The notes beneath the pieces are model-generated. The model ran no database searches. It was not told the origin of the DNA and saw only the letters and a list, made by a program, of their open reading frames with translations. The position numbers were made by a program, and so were the translations under genes. This document shows positions 26,703 to 38,062 of a DNA stretch of 64,000 nucleotides, one piece after another. The first letter of the stretch is position 1; each line of letters begins with the position of its first letter. Origin of the DNA: Acidovorax sp. KKS102 (GTDB lineage: Bacteria > Pseudomonadota > Gammaproteobacteria > Burkholderiales > Burkholderiaceae_C); contig NC_018708.1 in assembly GCF_000302535.1 (NCBI RefSeq), forward strand, positions 806,001 to 870,000. Direction: 5' to 3'.

Positions 26703-27932
26703 ATGGCAAGAGAATACAAAGACGTCGTCGTGGGGCTGGACATTGGCACCGCCAAGGTCATGGCCGTGGTGGCCGAGGTTCTGCCCAATGGCGAGCTGAA
26801 GCTCGCAGGCTTGGGCGTGGCCCCGAGCAATGGTCTCAAGCGGGGCGTGGTGGTCAACATCGATGCCACGGTGCAGAGCATCCAGCAGGCCCTGAAAGAG
26901 GCCGAGCTGATGGCGGACTGCAAGATCCAGCGCGTCTACACCGGCATCACCGGCAGCCACATTCGCGGCCTCAACTCCAGCGGCATGGTGGCCGTGAAGG
27001 ACAAGGAGGTCACGTCGGCCGACGTGGCTCGCGTGGTGGAGACGGCCAAGGCCATCAACATCAGCAGCGACCAGCGCCTGTTGCTGGTGGAGCCGCAGGA
27101 ATTCGTGATCGACGGGCAGGATGTGAAGGAGCCCATCGGCATGAGCGGCATCCGCCTGGAGGCCAAGATTCACATCGTGACCGGTGCACAGAGTGCGGCC
27201 GAAAACATCATCAAGTGCGTGCGCCGCTGCGGCCTGGAGGTCGAGCAGCTCATGCTGAACCCGTTGGCCAGCAGCCAGGCCGTGCTGACCGACGACGAGC
27301 GCGAGCTGGGCGTGGTGGTGGTGGACATCGGCGCAGGTACGACGGATGTGGCCATCTTCACGGGTGGTGCGATCCGTCACACGGCGGTGATCCCGATTGC
27401 GGGCGACCTCATCACCAGCGACATCGCGATGGCGCTGCGCACCCCTACGAAGGACGCCGAAGACATCAAGGTGGAAAGCGGCTACGCCAAGCAGCTGCTG
27501 GCCGACCCCGAGGCGCAGGTGGAAGTGCCCGGCCTGGGCGACCGCAGTCCGCGCATGCTCAGCAAGCAGGCGCTGGCCGGTGTGATCGAGCCGCGTGTCG
27601 AAGAAATCTTCTCGCTCGTGCAGCAGGTGGTGCGCGAGTCGGGCTACGAAGAAGTGCTGTCGTCGGGCATCGTGCTCACGGGCGGCAGCTCGGTGATGCC
27701 CGGCATGATCGAACTGGGCGAAGACATCTTCCTTAAGCCCGTGCGGCGCGGCATCCCCAAGTATTCCAGCGCTCTGGCGGACATGGTGGCTCAGCCCCGT
27801 GCAGCCACGGTGATGGGCCTTCTGGAAGAGGCCCGACTGGCGCGCCTGCGCGGCTTCAAGGTGGCTCAGAAGAGTGGGTCCATGAAGACCGCATTCGGTC
27901 GCTTCAAAGATTTCATCGTGGGGAATTTCTGA
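26703..27932 (+). CDS. ftsA: Cell division protein FtsA
   Basis: A 409-residue actin-like ATPase that tethers FtsZ to the membrane and recruits later divisome proteins. Motifs: VVGLDIGTAKVMAVVAE (phosphate 1), the 1C domain around RGVVVNIDATVQSI, VVVDIGAGTTDVAIF (phosphate 2) and GIVLTGGSSVMPGM (adenosine). The C-terminal amphipathic targeting helix region is GRFKDFIVGNF. The upstream gap (26596-26702) holds two adjacent GGGACAG words but no convincing promoter. Confidence 0.97.
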   Translation: MAREYKDVVVGLDIGTAKVMAVVAEVLPNGELKLAGLGVAPSNGLKRGVVVNIDATVQSIQQALKEAELMADCKIQRVYTGITGSHIRGLNSSGMVAVKDKEVTSADVARVVETAKAINISSDQRLLLVEPQEFVIDGQDVKEPIGMSGIRLEAKIHIVTGAQSAAENIIKCVRRCGLEVEQLMLNPLASSQAVLTDDERELGVVVVDIGAGTTDVAIFTGGAIRHTAVIPIAGDLITSDIAMALRTPTKDAEDIKVESGYAKQLLADPEAQVEVPGLGDRSPRMLSKQALAGVIEPRVEEIFSLVQQVVRESGYEEVLSSGIVLTGGSSVMPGMIELGEDIFLKPVRRGIPKYSSALADMVAQPRAATVMGLLEEARLARLRGFKVAQKSGSMKTAFGRFKDFIVGNF

Positions 27933-28083
27933 CCATGAAATATCCCCTGTGGCTAGCGCGTGGGAGCCCTCACCAGATACCGCGCGAGCGATGGCGATGT
28001 ACAGGACCGCCACGCACTACAAGAAAAATGATCCCATCTCTCAATTGGCAATTGCATACGAATTTAGAACCAGGAGCTCCAAG

Positions 28084-29325
28084 ATGACCATCGAAATGAT
28101 CGAAGCCGAAGAATTCAACCAGGGCACCCAGATCAAGGTGATCGGTGTGGGCGGCGGCGGCAGCAATGCCGTCGAGCACATGATTGCCCGCAGCGTCCAG
28201 GGCGTGGAGTTTGTCAGCGCCAATACCGACGCGCAGGCGCTCACGCGCAGCTCGGCCCACCGCGTCATCCAGCTGGGCAACAGCGGGTTGGGCGCAGGGG
28301 GCAAGCCCGAGAAGGCCCGCGACGCGGCCGAGGCAGCGGTGGCCGATATCCGTGAAGCCATTTCCGGCGCCCACATGCTGTTCATCACGGCGGGCATGGG
28401 CGGCGGCACGGGCACGGGCGCGGCGCCCGTGATCGCGCGCGTGGCCAAGGAGATGGGCATCCTCACCGTGGGCGTGGTCACCAAGCCTTTCGACTGGGAA
28501 GGCGGTCGCCGCATGAAGAATGCGGACGATGGTCTGGCCGAACTGGAAGCCAACGTGGACTCGCTGATCGTGGTGCTCAACGAGAAGCTGCTGGACGTGC
28601 TGGGCGACGACATCACCCAGGACGAGGCCTTTGCGCACGCCAATGACGTGCTCAAGAACGCCGTGGGCGGTATCGCTGAGATCATCAACGAATACGGCCA
28701 GGTGAACGTGGACTTTGAAGACGTGCGCACCGTGATGGGCGAGCCCGGCAAGGCCATGATGGGCACGGCCACGGCCAGCGGCCCAGACCGTGCACGCATC
28801 GCTGCCGAGCAGGCGATTGCCTGCCCGCTGCTCGAAGGCATCGACCTGTCGGGCGCCAAGGGCGTTCTGGTGCTGGTCACAGCCAGCAAGGGCAGCCTCA
28901 AGCTGTCCGAGTCGCGCCAGGCCATGAACACTATCAACGCCTACGCATCCACCGATGCGCATGTGATTTTCGGTGCCGCCTACGACGAAAGCCTGGGCGA
29001 TGAGATCCGCGTGACCGTGGTGGCCACGGGCCTGTCGCGTGCCAATGCACGCCGCCAGCCCATCTCGGTGGTGCAAGGTGGTCTGCGCACGGGCACGGAC
29101 AACATGGCCTACCAGATGCCCGTCGCAGGTGTGGGCACGCTGGGTGGCGCCGTGGGCGTGCCAGGCGGCCATGCAGGCAGCGCACAGGCCGACTACGGCA
29201 GCATGTCGGTGCCCAGCGTGTGGCGCACCAACCGCACGCAGGCGGCAGCCCGCGTGGATGCCCTGTCGTCGGGCGGCATGGATGACCTGGAGATCCCCGC
29301 CTTCCTGCGCAAGCAGGCGGACTGA
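28084..29325 (+). CDS. ftsZ: Cell division GTPase FtsZ
   Basis: A 413-residue tubulin homologue forming the Z-ring. The GTP-binding signature is GMGGGTGTGAAP; KVIGVGGGGSNAVEHM starts the nucleotide domain and the T7 loop is NVDFEDVRTVM. A Gly/Ala-rich linker leads to the conserved C-terminal peptide DDLEIPAFLRKQ that binds FtsA and other partners. ATG 28084 sits behind AGGAGCTC; the frame is open to 27949 but the extension is not conserved. The 151-base ftsA-ftsZ gap is more AT-rich near 28020-28070 and may hold a promoter; two CAATTG palindromes lie there. Confidence 0.98.
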   Translation: MTIEMIEAEEFNQGTQIKVIGVGGGGSNAVEHMIARSVQGVEFVSANTDAQALTRSSAHRVIQLGNSGLGAGGKPEKARDAAEAAVADIREAISGAHMLFITAGMGGGTGTGAAPVIARVAKEMGILTVGVVTKPFDWEGGRRMKNADDGLAELEANVDSLIVVLNEKLLDVLGDDITQDEAFAHANDVLKNAVGGIAEIINEYGQVNVDFEDVRTVMGEPGKAMMGTATASGPDRARIAAEQAIACPLLEGIDLSGAKGVLVLVTASKGSLKLSESRQAMNTINAYASTDAHVIFGAAYDESLGDEIRVTVVATGLSRANARRQPISVVQGGLRTGTDNMAYQMPVAGVGTLGGAVGVPGGHAGSAQADYGSMSVPSVWRTNRTQAAARVDALSSGGMDDLEIPAFLRKQAD

Positions 29326-29373
29326 GAGCCCCGCTGATCGCACTTCGCCTCCCCTTGATGGGGGGCATAAAAC

Positions 29374-29410
29374 AAAAAGCCCTGCCAGCGCAAGCTGGCA
29401 GGGCTTTTTT
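29374..29410. terminator. Strong bidirectional terminator after ftsZ
   Basis: AGCCCTGCCAGC-GCAA-GCTGGCAGGGCT is a perfect 12-bp stem with a 5' A-run and a 3' run of T. It can end the dcw transcript and, on the other strand, the convergent chemoreceptor transcript. Confidence 0.92.
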
Positions 29411-29469
29411 ACTGGTGTGGTGTGCTTCAGCGCGCGTTCAGGCCTGGGTGGCCCCAGGCCTCTCAGCGA

Positions 29470-31251
29470 TCAGAAAGACTCCCAGTCATCGTTGTTGTCT
29501 GCCGCAGGCTTGGGGCTGCTGGCCTTGGGGGGCAATGCCGCCGCTGGGGCAGGTGAAGGCGCCGCTGGGCGAGGGGCTGCCGGCGCCTTGGCCAGGGCTG
29601 GGCGGGGTGTTGCGGCGCGCACTGCAGGAGCCACGGCGGGGCGTGGCGCGGCTGCGGGCCGGCTGGCCGGGGCGGGCGCGGAGGTGCTGCCGTTCACACG
29701 GAAGAGCGCCACCACCTGGGTGAGCTTCATGGCTTGCTCGCGCAGACTGTCGGCGGCGGCGGTGGATTCTTCCACCAGTGCCGAGTTTTGCTGCGTCATC
29801 TGGTCCAGCTGGTTCATGGCCGTGTTGACCTGCGCAATGCCCTGGCTCTGCTCCGACGTGGCGGCACGGATCTCGCCAATGATGTCGGTCACGCGCTGTA
29901 CGCTGGCCACGATCTCCGTCATGGTGGCACCCGCATTGCCCACCAGGGCCGTGCCGGACTCCACCTTCTCGACCGACGCGCCGATCAGCGACTTGATCTC
30001 CTTGGCGGCTTCGGCGCTGCGCTGCGCCAGGCTGCGCACCTCGCCGGCCACCACAGCAAAGCCCCGGCCCTGCTCGCCAGCACGGGCGGCCTCCACGGCG
30101 GCATTGAGCGCCAGGATGTTGGTCTGGAACGCAATGCCGTCGATGACACCGATGATGTCGCTGATCTTCTTGCTGCTGGCGTTGATGTCCTGCATGGTGG
30201 ACACCACCTGCGACACCACCTCGCCCCCGCGTGCCGCCACTTCGGCGGCGGACGTGGCCATCTGGTTGGCGGTCTGGGCGGAGTCGGAGGTCTGCTTCAC
30301 CGTGCTGGTCAGCTCCTCCATGCTGCTGGCTGTGGTCTGCAGGTTGCTGGCCGTGTCTTCGGTGCGGTGGGCCAGGTCGTTGTTGCCTTGCGCAATTTCG
30401 CTGGACGCGGTGGCGATGCTGTCGGTGGCCGAGCGCACTTCGGTCACCAGCTTGCGCAGCGAGGTCACCATGTGTGCGAGGCCGTCCAGCATGGAGCCCG
30501 GAGGGGCGGCCGGAATCTGCGCGTCCAGGTTGCCTTCGGCCACCTCGGACATGATGGCAATGGCATGGGTGGGCTCGCCGCCAATCTGGCGCAATACCGA
30601 GCGCGACACCAGCAGGCCGATCACCCCCACCGCCACAAACACCGCCAGCACCAGCGCCAGGCTCGACCACAGGGCCTGGCGCAGCATGACATCCACGTCG
30701 TCCGTATACAGCCCGGAGCCGACCATCCAGTTCCAGCCATCCACCTTGACGATGTACTGCAGCTTGGGCACGGGCGTCTGCTGGCCGGGACGCGCAAACA
30801 TGGTGGGCACAAAGGCCTTGCCATCCTTGCTGTTGCGCATGCCGTTGACCAGCAGGCCGATGATGTCCACGCCCGAACCGTCCTTGACCTTGCCGAGCAT
30901 GTCCTGCCCGTCCCATTCGGTCTTGAAGGGGTGCATCACGCCCACGCCCTCCGTGGTCCAGATGTAGAAATATTCGGTCTTGCCCTCGGGGCCGCCGTAA
31001 CGGGCAATGCGCAGGGCGTCCTTGGCGGCTTTCTGCGCATCTTCCACCGACATGGCGCCGCTGGCGGCCTTGGCTTGGTAGCCGACCACGATGCTGTGGG
31101 CGGACTGGACGGCGGTGGTCAGCATGTCCTTGCGGGACTCGGTGATCAGCCGTCGCTCCTGGAGGAGGGACAGGATGGCCATGATCAGCAGCGCCGTGAG
31201 CGCGGTGCCGATCATGAGCATGACCTTCATCTTGAAACTGAGCTTGCTCAT
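29470..31251 (-). CDS. Methyl-accepting chemotaxis protein with sCache_2 sensor and CheR-tether tail
   Basis: A 593-residue chemoreceptor. TM1 at about 9-30, a periplasmic single-Cache domain at about 35-190 ([55 protein letters not shown]), TM2 at about 193-217, HAMP, and the signalling hairpin [20 protein letters not shown]. An Ala/Pro-rich linker of about 60 residues ends in NDDWESF, resembling the NWETF-type pentapeptide that tethers CheR/CheB. ATG 31251 behind CAGGAGA is chosen over an upstream ATG at 31332. sCache_2 domains often bind small organic acids; the ligand here is unknown. It sits between ftsZ and lpxC, convergent with ftsZ. Confidence 0.92.
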   Translation of the reverse strand: MSKLSFKMKVMLMIGTALTALLIMAILSLLQERRLITESRKDMLTTAVQSAHSIVVGYQAKAASGAMSVEDAQKAAKDALRIARYGGPEGKTEYFYIWTTEGVGVMHPFKTEWDGQDMLGKVKDGSGVDIIGLLVNGMRNSKDGKAFVPTMFARPGQQTPVPKLQYIVKVDGWNWMVGSGLYTDDVDVMLRQALWSSLALVLAVFVAVGVIGLLVSRSVLRQIGGEPTHAIAIMSEVAEGNLDAQIPAAPPGSMLDGLAHMVTSLRKLVTEVRSATDSIATASSEIAQGNNDLAHRTEDTASNLQTTASSMEELTSTVKQTSDSAQTANQMATSAAEVAARGGEVVSQVVSTMQDINASSKKISDIIGVIDGIAFQTNILALNAAVEAARAGEQGRGFAVVAGEVRSLAQRSAEAAKEIKSLIGASVEKVESGTALVGNAGATMTEIVASVQRVTDIIGEIRAATSEQSQGIAQVNTAMNQLDQMTQQNSALVEESTAAADSLREQAMKLTQVVALFRVNGSTSAPAPASRPAAAPRPAVAPAVRAATPRPALAKAPAAPRPAAPSPAPAAALPPKASSPKPAADNNDDWESF

Positions 31252-31429
31252 GGGAGTCTCCTGTGGGGCGGGTTTCATGTGTTCATGTTGTGGTTTCCAA
31301 GGCCCTCTGTACCAAATTTTGCGACCAAGCATGGGGCCTGCACAGTAGGTGAAAACGCGGCGGTAGCTCTACGTAGCCGACAAGACCTCGGCGCGTGCGG
31401 GGCGGTGCCGCAGAAACTAAAATGCACGG

Positions 31430-32353
31430 ATGCTCCAGCAACGCACCCTCAAGACCCTGACCCGCGCCGTAGGCGTGGGTCTGCACAGCGGCCAGCGGGT
31501 CGAGTTGACCCTGCGGCCCGCGCAGCCGGACACGGGCATCGTGTTCCGGCGGGTAGACCTGCCGCAGCCGGTAGACATTCCCATCCGTGCCGAGGCGGTG
31601 ACGGACACGCGGTTGGCGTCCACCATCGCGGTGGGCAATGCCAAGGTGCACACCGTGGAGCATCTGATGTCGGCCTGTGCGGGGCTGGGCATTGACAACC
31701 TCTACGTGGACATTACGGCCGAGGAGGTCCCCATCCTCGACGGGTCTTCAGCCTCGTTCGTGTTCCTGCTGCAAAGCGCCGGGGTGGAGCTGCAAAACGC
31801 GCCCAAGCGCTTCATCCGCGTCACCCGCCCCGTGGAGGTGCGCGAGGGTGAAGGCGCCAACGCCAAGTGGGCGCGCCTCACGCCGTACCACGGCTACAAG
31901 CTCAGTTTTGAAATCGACTTCGACCACCCCGCCGTAGACTCCACCGGCCAGCGTGTGGAGTTTGACCTGGGGCAAGGCAACTACAGCCGCGACATCGCTC
32001 GCGCGCGCACCTTTGGCTTCACCCGCGATGTGGAGATGATGCGCTCCAACGGCCTGGCGCTGGGAGGCGGGCTGGACAACGCCATCGTCATGGACGACTA
32101 CAAGGTGCTCAACAGCGACGGCCTGCGCTACGACGACGAGTTCGTGAAGCACAAGATCCTGGATGCCATGGGCGACCTGTACCTCATTGGCAAGCCGCTG
32201 CTGGCCGCCTACAGCGCCTTCCGCTCGGGCCATGCCATGAACAATTTGCTGCTGCGCGAGCTGCTGGCCCAGCGCGATGCCTGGGAAGTGGTCACCTTCG
32301 AGGATGAGCGCCAGGCACCCACCGGTTTTGCGCAGCCTGCGCGTGCCTGGTAG
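31430..32353 (+). CDS. lpxC: UDP-3-O-acyl-N-acetylglucosamine deacetylase LpxC
   Basis: A 307-residue zinc metalloamidase catalysing the committed step of lipid A synthesis. The zinc ligands are His78 (TVEHLM), His241 and Asp245 ([10 protein letters not shown]); Glu77 is the general base and His268 (SGHAMNN) the proton donor. It starts [21 protein letters not shown] as usual. There is no Shine-Dalgarno; TAAAAT (31418-31423) lies six bases before the ATG, so the mRNA may be leaderless. Usually lpxC follows ftsZ; here a chemoreceptor gene intervenes. Confidence 0.97.
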   Translation: MLQQRTLKTLTRAVGVGLHSGQRVELTLRPAQPDTGIVFRRVDLPQPVDIPIRAEAVTDTRLASTIAVGNAKVHTVEHLMSACAGLGIDNLYVDITAEEVPILDGSSASFVFLLQSAGVELQNAPKRFIRVTRPVEVREGEGANAKWARLTPYHGYKLSFEIDFDHPAVDSTGQRVEFDLGQGNYSRDIARARTFGFTRDVEMMRSNGLALGGGLDNAIVMDDYKVLNSDGLRYDDEFVKHKILDAMGDLYLIGKPLLAAYSAFRSGHAMNNLLLRELLAQRDAWEVVTFEDERQAPTGFAQPARAW

Positions 32354-32365
32354 GGCCCGTTGGCC

Positions 32366-32542
32366 ATGTTGATCTTTCGCTGGCTGGCCATGCTGCTGCT
32401 CTTGGCGGCAGCCGTGTCCTTTGCGTTTTATGCCGGCACCGGGCAGCCGCGCTACAAGCGCCTGGGGCTCGTCATCCTCAAGTGGACGGTGATTGCCGCT
32501 GTGTTCTTCTTTGCGGTGATTCTCATCGGCCGCCTGGCCTGA
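32366..32542 (+). CDS. Small membrane protein, 58 residues, downstream of lpxC
   Basis: ATG 32366 begins 12 bases after the lpxC stop. The product has two hydrophobic helices: about 2-23 (LIFRWLAMLLLLAAAVSFAFYA) and about 37-54 (ILKWTVIAAVFFFAVILIG), joined by a basic loop (GQPRYKRLG). Its position and size suggest a conserved small inner-membrane protein co-transcribed with lpxC, followed by a terminator. Function unknown. Confidence 0.65.
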   Translation: MLIFRWLAMLLLLAAAVSFAFYAGTGQPRYKRLGLVILKWTVIAAVFFFAVILIGRLA

Positions 32543-32558
32543 TGTATCGGCTGATGCG

Positions 32559-32581
32559 CGGGCTCTGCGGGCCCGTTTTTT
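32559..32581 (+). terminator. Terminator of the lpxC unit
   Basis: CGGGC-TCTGCGG-GCCCG followed by six T. It lies 17 bases after the small membrane protein and just before the thiC promoter -10 (TATACT, 32591-32596). Confidence 0.7.
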
Positions 32582-32603
32582 CCTCTGCCCTATACTCGCG
32601 CCT

Positions 32604-34748
<2,145 letters not shown>

Positions 34749-34891
34749 TGGCAGCGGCGCAATAAGCGCAGCTACTGGCCCCGAGGATTCCCTGAAACAG
34801 GGCCCCTGGGCCGTGCTTACCCTGTGCGGCGGACGGCCTGGCCCGGCATATAGTCCCGCCCACCCCCGGCCCAGAAGGTGGGGGGTGTGTG

Positions 34892-34907
34892 TGGCACCAA
34901 ATTTGCT
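34892..34907 (+). promoter_or_regulatory. Sigma-54 (-24/-12) promoter upstream of a chemoreceptor
   Basis: TGGCAC (34892-34897) and TTGCT (34903-34907) have the obligatory GG-N10-GC spacing. The predicted start is near 34918, giving a ~27-base leader with AAGGAAG before the ATG. CCCACC/GGTGGG arms just upstream (about 34860-34882) could be an activator site. It implies enhancer-dependent expression of the receptor. Confidence 0.68.
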
Positions 34908-34944
34908 ATGCTGGACTATCTGTTAAAAAATGTAAGGAAGAGCC

Positions 34945-36594
34945 ATGAACGCTCTCGGCCGCTTCTCCATCCGCACGCGTCTCTACTTCGGAACCGTCTT
35001 CTCCCTGATCCTTCTGGTCGTCATCGGTGCCATGGGCTACGTAGCCCTGGACCGCACGCGCGGCACCCTGCAGGTGCTGTTTTCAGAGCGGGTGCAGACG
35101 CTGACCGACATGTCCGAGCTGCGCACCACCCTGGGTGACCTGCGCCGGACCGAAAAAGACATCATCATCAACTTCAACAACTCGGTCGAGGTCTCTGCCC
35201 TGCGCGAGTCCTGGGCCAAGACCCTGACCTCCCTGCGCAAGCGCCTGGCCGATGTGCGCCAGGTGCAGTCGGGCGATGCCGATTTTGTGGCCTCCATCGA
35301 CAAATCGCTGGACGAGATCAAGCAGTACGAAACCGGCATTTCGCCCATCTTCGAGAAGATCGAAGGCGCGCAGCTGGACGGCGCGGGTGGCGGCGCCTAC
35401 GCCGATCGCCTGAAGGTCCACATGGAGGCCACCGACAAGCTGTTCTCCAGCCTCGCGGACTCGGCCCGTGCGCAGATGGACGAGGCCCGTGCGGGCGTCG
35501 AATCACGCACCTCCACCATGGCCGCGCTGATCGGTGTGGGCCTGGTGCTGGCGCTGGCGGTTCTGATTCCGCTCACGTTCTTCAGCGTGCGCTCCATCAC
35601 CAAATCCATCGGACAGGCGCAGGAGCTGGCCGAACGCATTGCCAGCGGCGACCTGTCGCGCGATGTGGCGGCCATGAACCAGGACGAAGTGGGCCAGCTG
35701 GTGGGCGCCATGGGCCGCATGCAGGACTCGCTGCGTGACCTGGTGCGCCAGGTGCAGGACGCGGCGGGCAACATCTCCACCGCCAGCTCCGAGATCGCCA
35801 GCGGCAACCACGATCTGAGCCACCGCACCGAGCAGACGGCGGCCAACCTGGAAGAGACGGCTTCGTCGATGGAAGTGCTGACCAGCACCGTCCAGCAAAG
35901 CGCCCAGGCCTCGCGCCAGGCCAGCGACTTCGCGTCGACCGCTGCCGAGGTGGCCGCACGCGGCGGCGCCGTGGTGTCGCAGGTGGTGACCACCATGGAC
36001 CAGATCACCACCAGCTCGCGCAAGATCGCCGACATCACGGGCGTGATCGATTCGATTGCGTTCCAGACCAACATCCTGGCGCTGAATGCCGCCGTGGAAG
36101 CCGCCCGTGCCGGTGAGCAAGGCCGTGGCTTTGCGGTGGTGGCCAGCGAGGTGCGCAACCTCGCGCAGCGCAGCGCCGAAGCGGCCAAGGAGATCAAGGG
36201 CCTGATCGGTTCGTCGGTGGAGCGGGTGGAAGACGGCTCGCGCCTGGTGAGCCAGGCCGGTCAGACCATGACGGAGATCGTGAGCAGCGTGCGGCGTGTG
36301 TCCGACATCATTGCGGAGATCACCGCCTCGTCGGCCGAGCAGAGCGACAACATCGGCCAGATCAGCCAGTCGGTCACCCAGCTGGACCAAATGACGCAGC
36401 AGAACGCGGCGCTGGTGGAGGAATCCACCGCAGCGTCCGAGTCGCTGCGTGAGCAGGCCCACCACCTCAACAGCGCGGTCAGCCAGTTCAAGCTGCAGGA
36501 TGGCGCATCGCCCTCGGCCACGTTCAACACCCCCGCGCCCGCAGCACCCGCCGTCGCCCAGGTGGCGCGCCGACCGGCGTTGCAGATCCGGTAA
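34945..36594 (+). CDS. Methyl-accepting chemotaxis protein (4HB-type sensor)
   Basis: A 549-residue chemoreceptor. TM1 about 12-33, a helical periplasmic domain of about 155 residues ([19 protein letters not shown] is typical of 4HB_MCP), TM2 about 192-213, HAMP with [15 protein letters not shown], and the hairpin tip [20 protein letters not shown]. It ends in PALQIR with no CheR tether. The Shine-Dalgarno AAGGAAG is 5 bases before the ATG. Preceded by a sigma-54 promoter; convergent with gspE. Confidence 0.92.
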   Translation: MNALGRFSIRTRLYFGTVFSLILLVVIGAMGYVALDRTRGTLQVLFSERVQTLTDMSELRTTLGDLRRTEKDIIINFNNSVEVSALRESWAKTLTSLRKRLADVRQVQSGDADFVASIDKSLDEIKQYETGISPIFEKIEGAQLDGAGGGAYADRLKVHMEATDKLFSSLADSARAQMDEARAGVESRTSTMAALIGVGLVLALAVLIPLTFFSVRSITKSIGQAQELAERIASGDLSRDVAAMNQDEVGQLVGAMGRMQDSLRDLVRQVQDAAGNISTASSEIASGNHDLSHRTEQTAANLEETASSMEVLTSTVQQSAQASRQASDFASTAAEVAARGGAVVSQVVTTMDQITTSSRKIADITGVIDSIAFQTNILALNAAVEAARAGEQGRGFAVVASEVRNLAQRSAEAAKEIKGLIGSSVERVEDGSRLVSQAGQTMTEIVSSVRRVSDIIAEITASSAEQSDNIGQISQSVTQLDQMTQQNAALVEESTAASESLREQAHHLNSAVSQFKLQDGASPSATFNTPAPAAPAVAQVARRPALQIR

Positions 36595-36602
36595 TTTCAG
36601 GT

Positions 36603-36659
36603 GTTTTTGGCTGGTGGCGCTAGTGCTTTATGTGCTGGCTGCTATCATATGTATAGCAA
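36603..36659 (-). repeat. 58-bp dispersed palindromic repeat, copy F (between chemoreceptor and gspE)
   Basis: On the minus strand it reads TTTGCTATACATATGATAGC, GCCAGCACATAAAGCACTAG, then CCAGCCAAAAAC. It fills the gap between the convergent chemoreceptor and gspE stops and may serve as a terminator-like hairpin there. Confidence 0.65.
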
Positions 36660-36660
36660 A

Positions 36661-38049
36661 TCAGTCCCGCGTCACCCGCAGCACTTCTTCGCGGCTGGTG
36701 ATGCCGGCGGCAATCAGGCGTTCGCCATCCTCTCGCATCAGTGCCATGCCATCGGCCATGGCGGCGGCGCGGATGTCGGCCTCTGACGCCTGGGCGTGGA
36801 TTTGCGCGCGGATCGCGTCCGTGGTCACCAGCAGTTCGAACACGCCGGTGCGGCCGGTGTAACCCGTCTGGCCGCAGTGCTCGCAGCCCGCGCCATGGCA
36901 GTGGGTGCAGAACTTGCGCACCAGGCGCTGGGCCAGCACGCCCAGCAGCGACGACGACAACAGGAAGGGCTCCACGCCCATGTCCGTCAGGCGCGTGACG
37001 GCGCTGGCCGCATCGTTGGTGTGCAGCGTGGCCAGCACCAGGTGGCCGGTGAGTGACGCCTGGATGGCGATCTGCGCGGTCTCGAAGTCGCGGATTTCAC
37101 CAATCATGATGATGTCCGGGTCCTGCCGCAGGATGGCGCGCAGGGCCTTGGCAAAGGTCAGCTCGATCTTGCTGTTGACCTGGGTTTGCCCCACGCCGGG
37201 CAGCTCGTATTCGATGGGGTCTTCCACCGTCATGATGTTGTTGCGCGTGGCGTCGAGCCGGCCCAGCGCCGCGTACAGCGTGGTGGTCTTGCCCGAGCCC
37301 GTGGGGCCGGTGACCAGGATGATGCCGTGCGGCTGGCCGATCAGGCCCTCGAAGCGGTGCAGGGTGTCGCCCTGCATGCCCACGGCCTCCAGGCTCAGCT
37401 TGCTTTCGCTCTTGTCCAAAAGACGCAGCACCGCGCGTTCGCCATGGGCGCTGGGCAGGGTGGACACGCGCACGTCGATGGCGCGGGTGCCCAGGCGCAG
37501 GCTGATGCGGCCGTCCTGGGGCAGGCGTTTTTCGCTGATGTCCAGGTCGGCCATGATCTTCAGGCGCGAGATCAGGGCCGCGTGCAGCGCGCGGTTGGGC
37601 TGCACCACTTCGCGCAGCGTGCCGTCCACCCGAAAGCGCACGCTGCTGTGGCGCTCGTAGGGCTCGATGTGGATGTCGCTCGCGCCGTCGCGCGCGGCCT
37701 GCGTGAGCAGGGCGTTGAGCATGCGGATGATGGGCGCGTCGCCGGCCGACTCCAGCAAGTCTTCGACGGCCGGCAGCTCCTGCATCATGCGCGAGAGGTC
37801 GGCGTCGCTCTCGACCTCGCTCACCACGGTGGCAGCGCTCGATTCGCTGTGCGAATAGGCCGCGCTGATGCGCTGGGCCAGGGCCGGGGCATCGAGCGGC
37901 AGCAGCTGCTGCACGGGGTGCTTGCGCAGCACTTCGGACAGCGCGCCCGCGTCGGGGCTGGGGCCGTGCCACAGCACCAGCTGGTGGCCGTCGTCCTCCA
38001 GCAGCAGTTGGGCGGTGCGGGCAAAGGCGTAGGGCAGGGGGTGGCGCAT
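36661..38049 (-). CDS. gspE: Type II secretion ATPase GspE
   Basis: A 462-residue cytoplasmic hexameric ATPase powering pseudopilus assembly. Order: N-domain (about 1-110), then SDIHIEPYERHSSVRFRVDG, Walker A GPTGSGKTTTLYAAL, the Asp box VEDPIEYELPGVGQTQVN, Walker B IMIGEIRDFETAQIA, and the His box LVLATLHTNDA. The C-terminal zinc module is CTHCHGAGCEHC. It is last gene of the leftward gsp operon, 13 bases after gspD. No gspF follows. Confidence 0.96.
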   Translation of the reverse strand: MRHPLPYAFARTAQLLLEDDGHQLVLWHGPSPDAGALSEVLRKHPVQQLLPLDAPALAQRISAAYSHSESSAATVVSEVESDADLSRMMQELPAVEDLLESAGDAPIIRMLNALLTQAARDGASDIHIEPYERHSSVRFRVDGTLREVVQPNRALHAALISRLKIMADLDISEKRLPQDGRISLRLGTRAIDVRVSTLPSAHGERAVLRLLDKSESKLSLEAVGMQGDTLHRFEGLIGQPHGIILVTGPTGSGKTTTLYAALGRLDATRNNIMTVEDPIEYELPGVGQTQVNSKIELTFAKALRAILRQDPDIIMIGEIRDFETAQIAIQASLTGHLVLATLHTNDAASAVTRLTDMGVEPFLLSSSLLGVLAQRLVRKFCTHCHGAGCEHCGQTGYTGRTGVFELLVTTDAIRAQIHAQASEADIRAAAMADGMALMREDGERLIAAGITSREEVLRVTRD

Positions 38050-38062
38050 GCGTGGCGACCCT

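Noticed and set aside
28055-28070. CAATTG palindromes between ftsA and ftsZ as a regulatory site
   Set aside because: Six-base palindromes in an AT-rich patch are expected by chance; no -35/-10 pair could be fitted around them.
27949-28083. N-terminal extension of ftsZ
   Set aside because: Not conserved in FtsZ; AGGAGCTC precedes ATG 28084, which gives the normal N-terminus.
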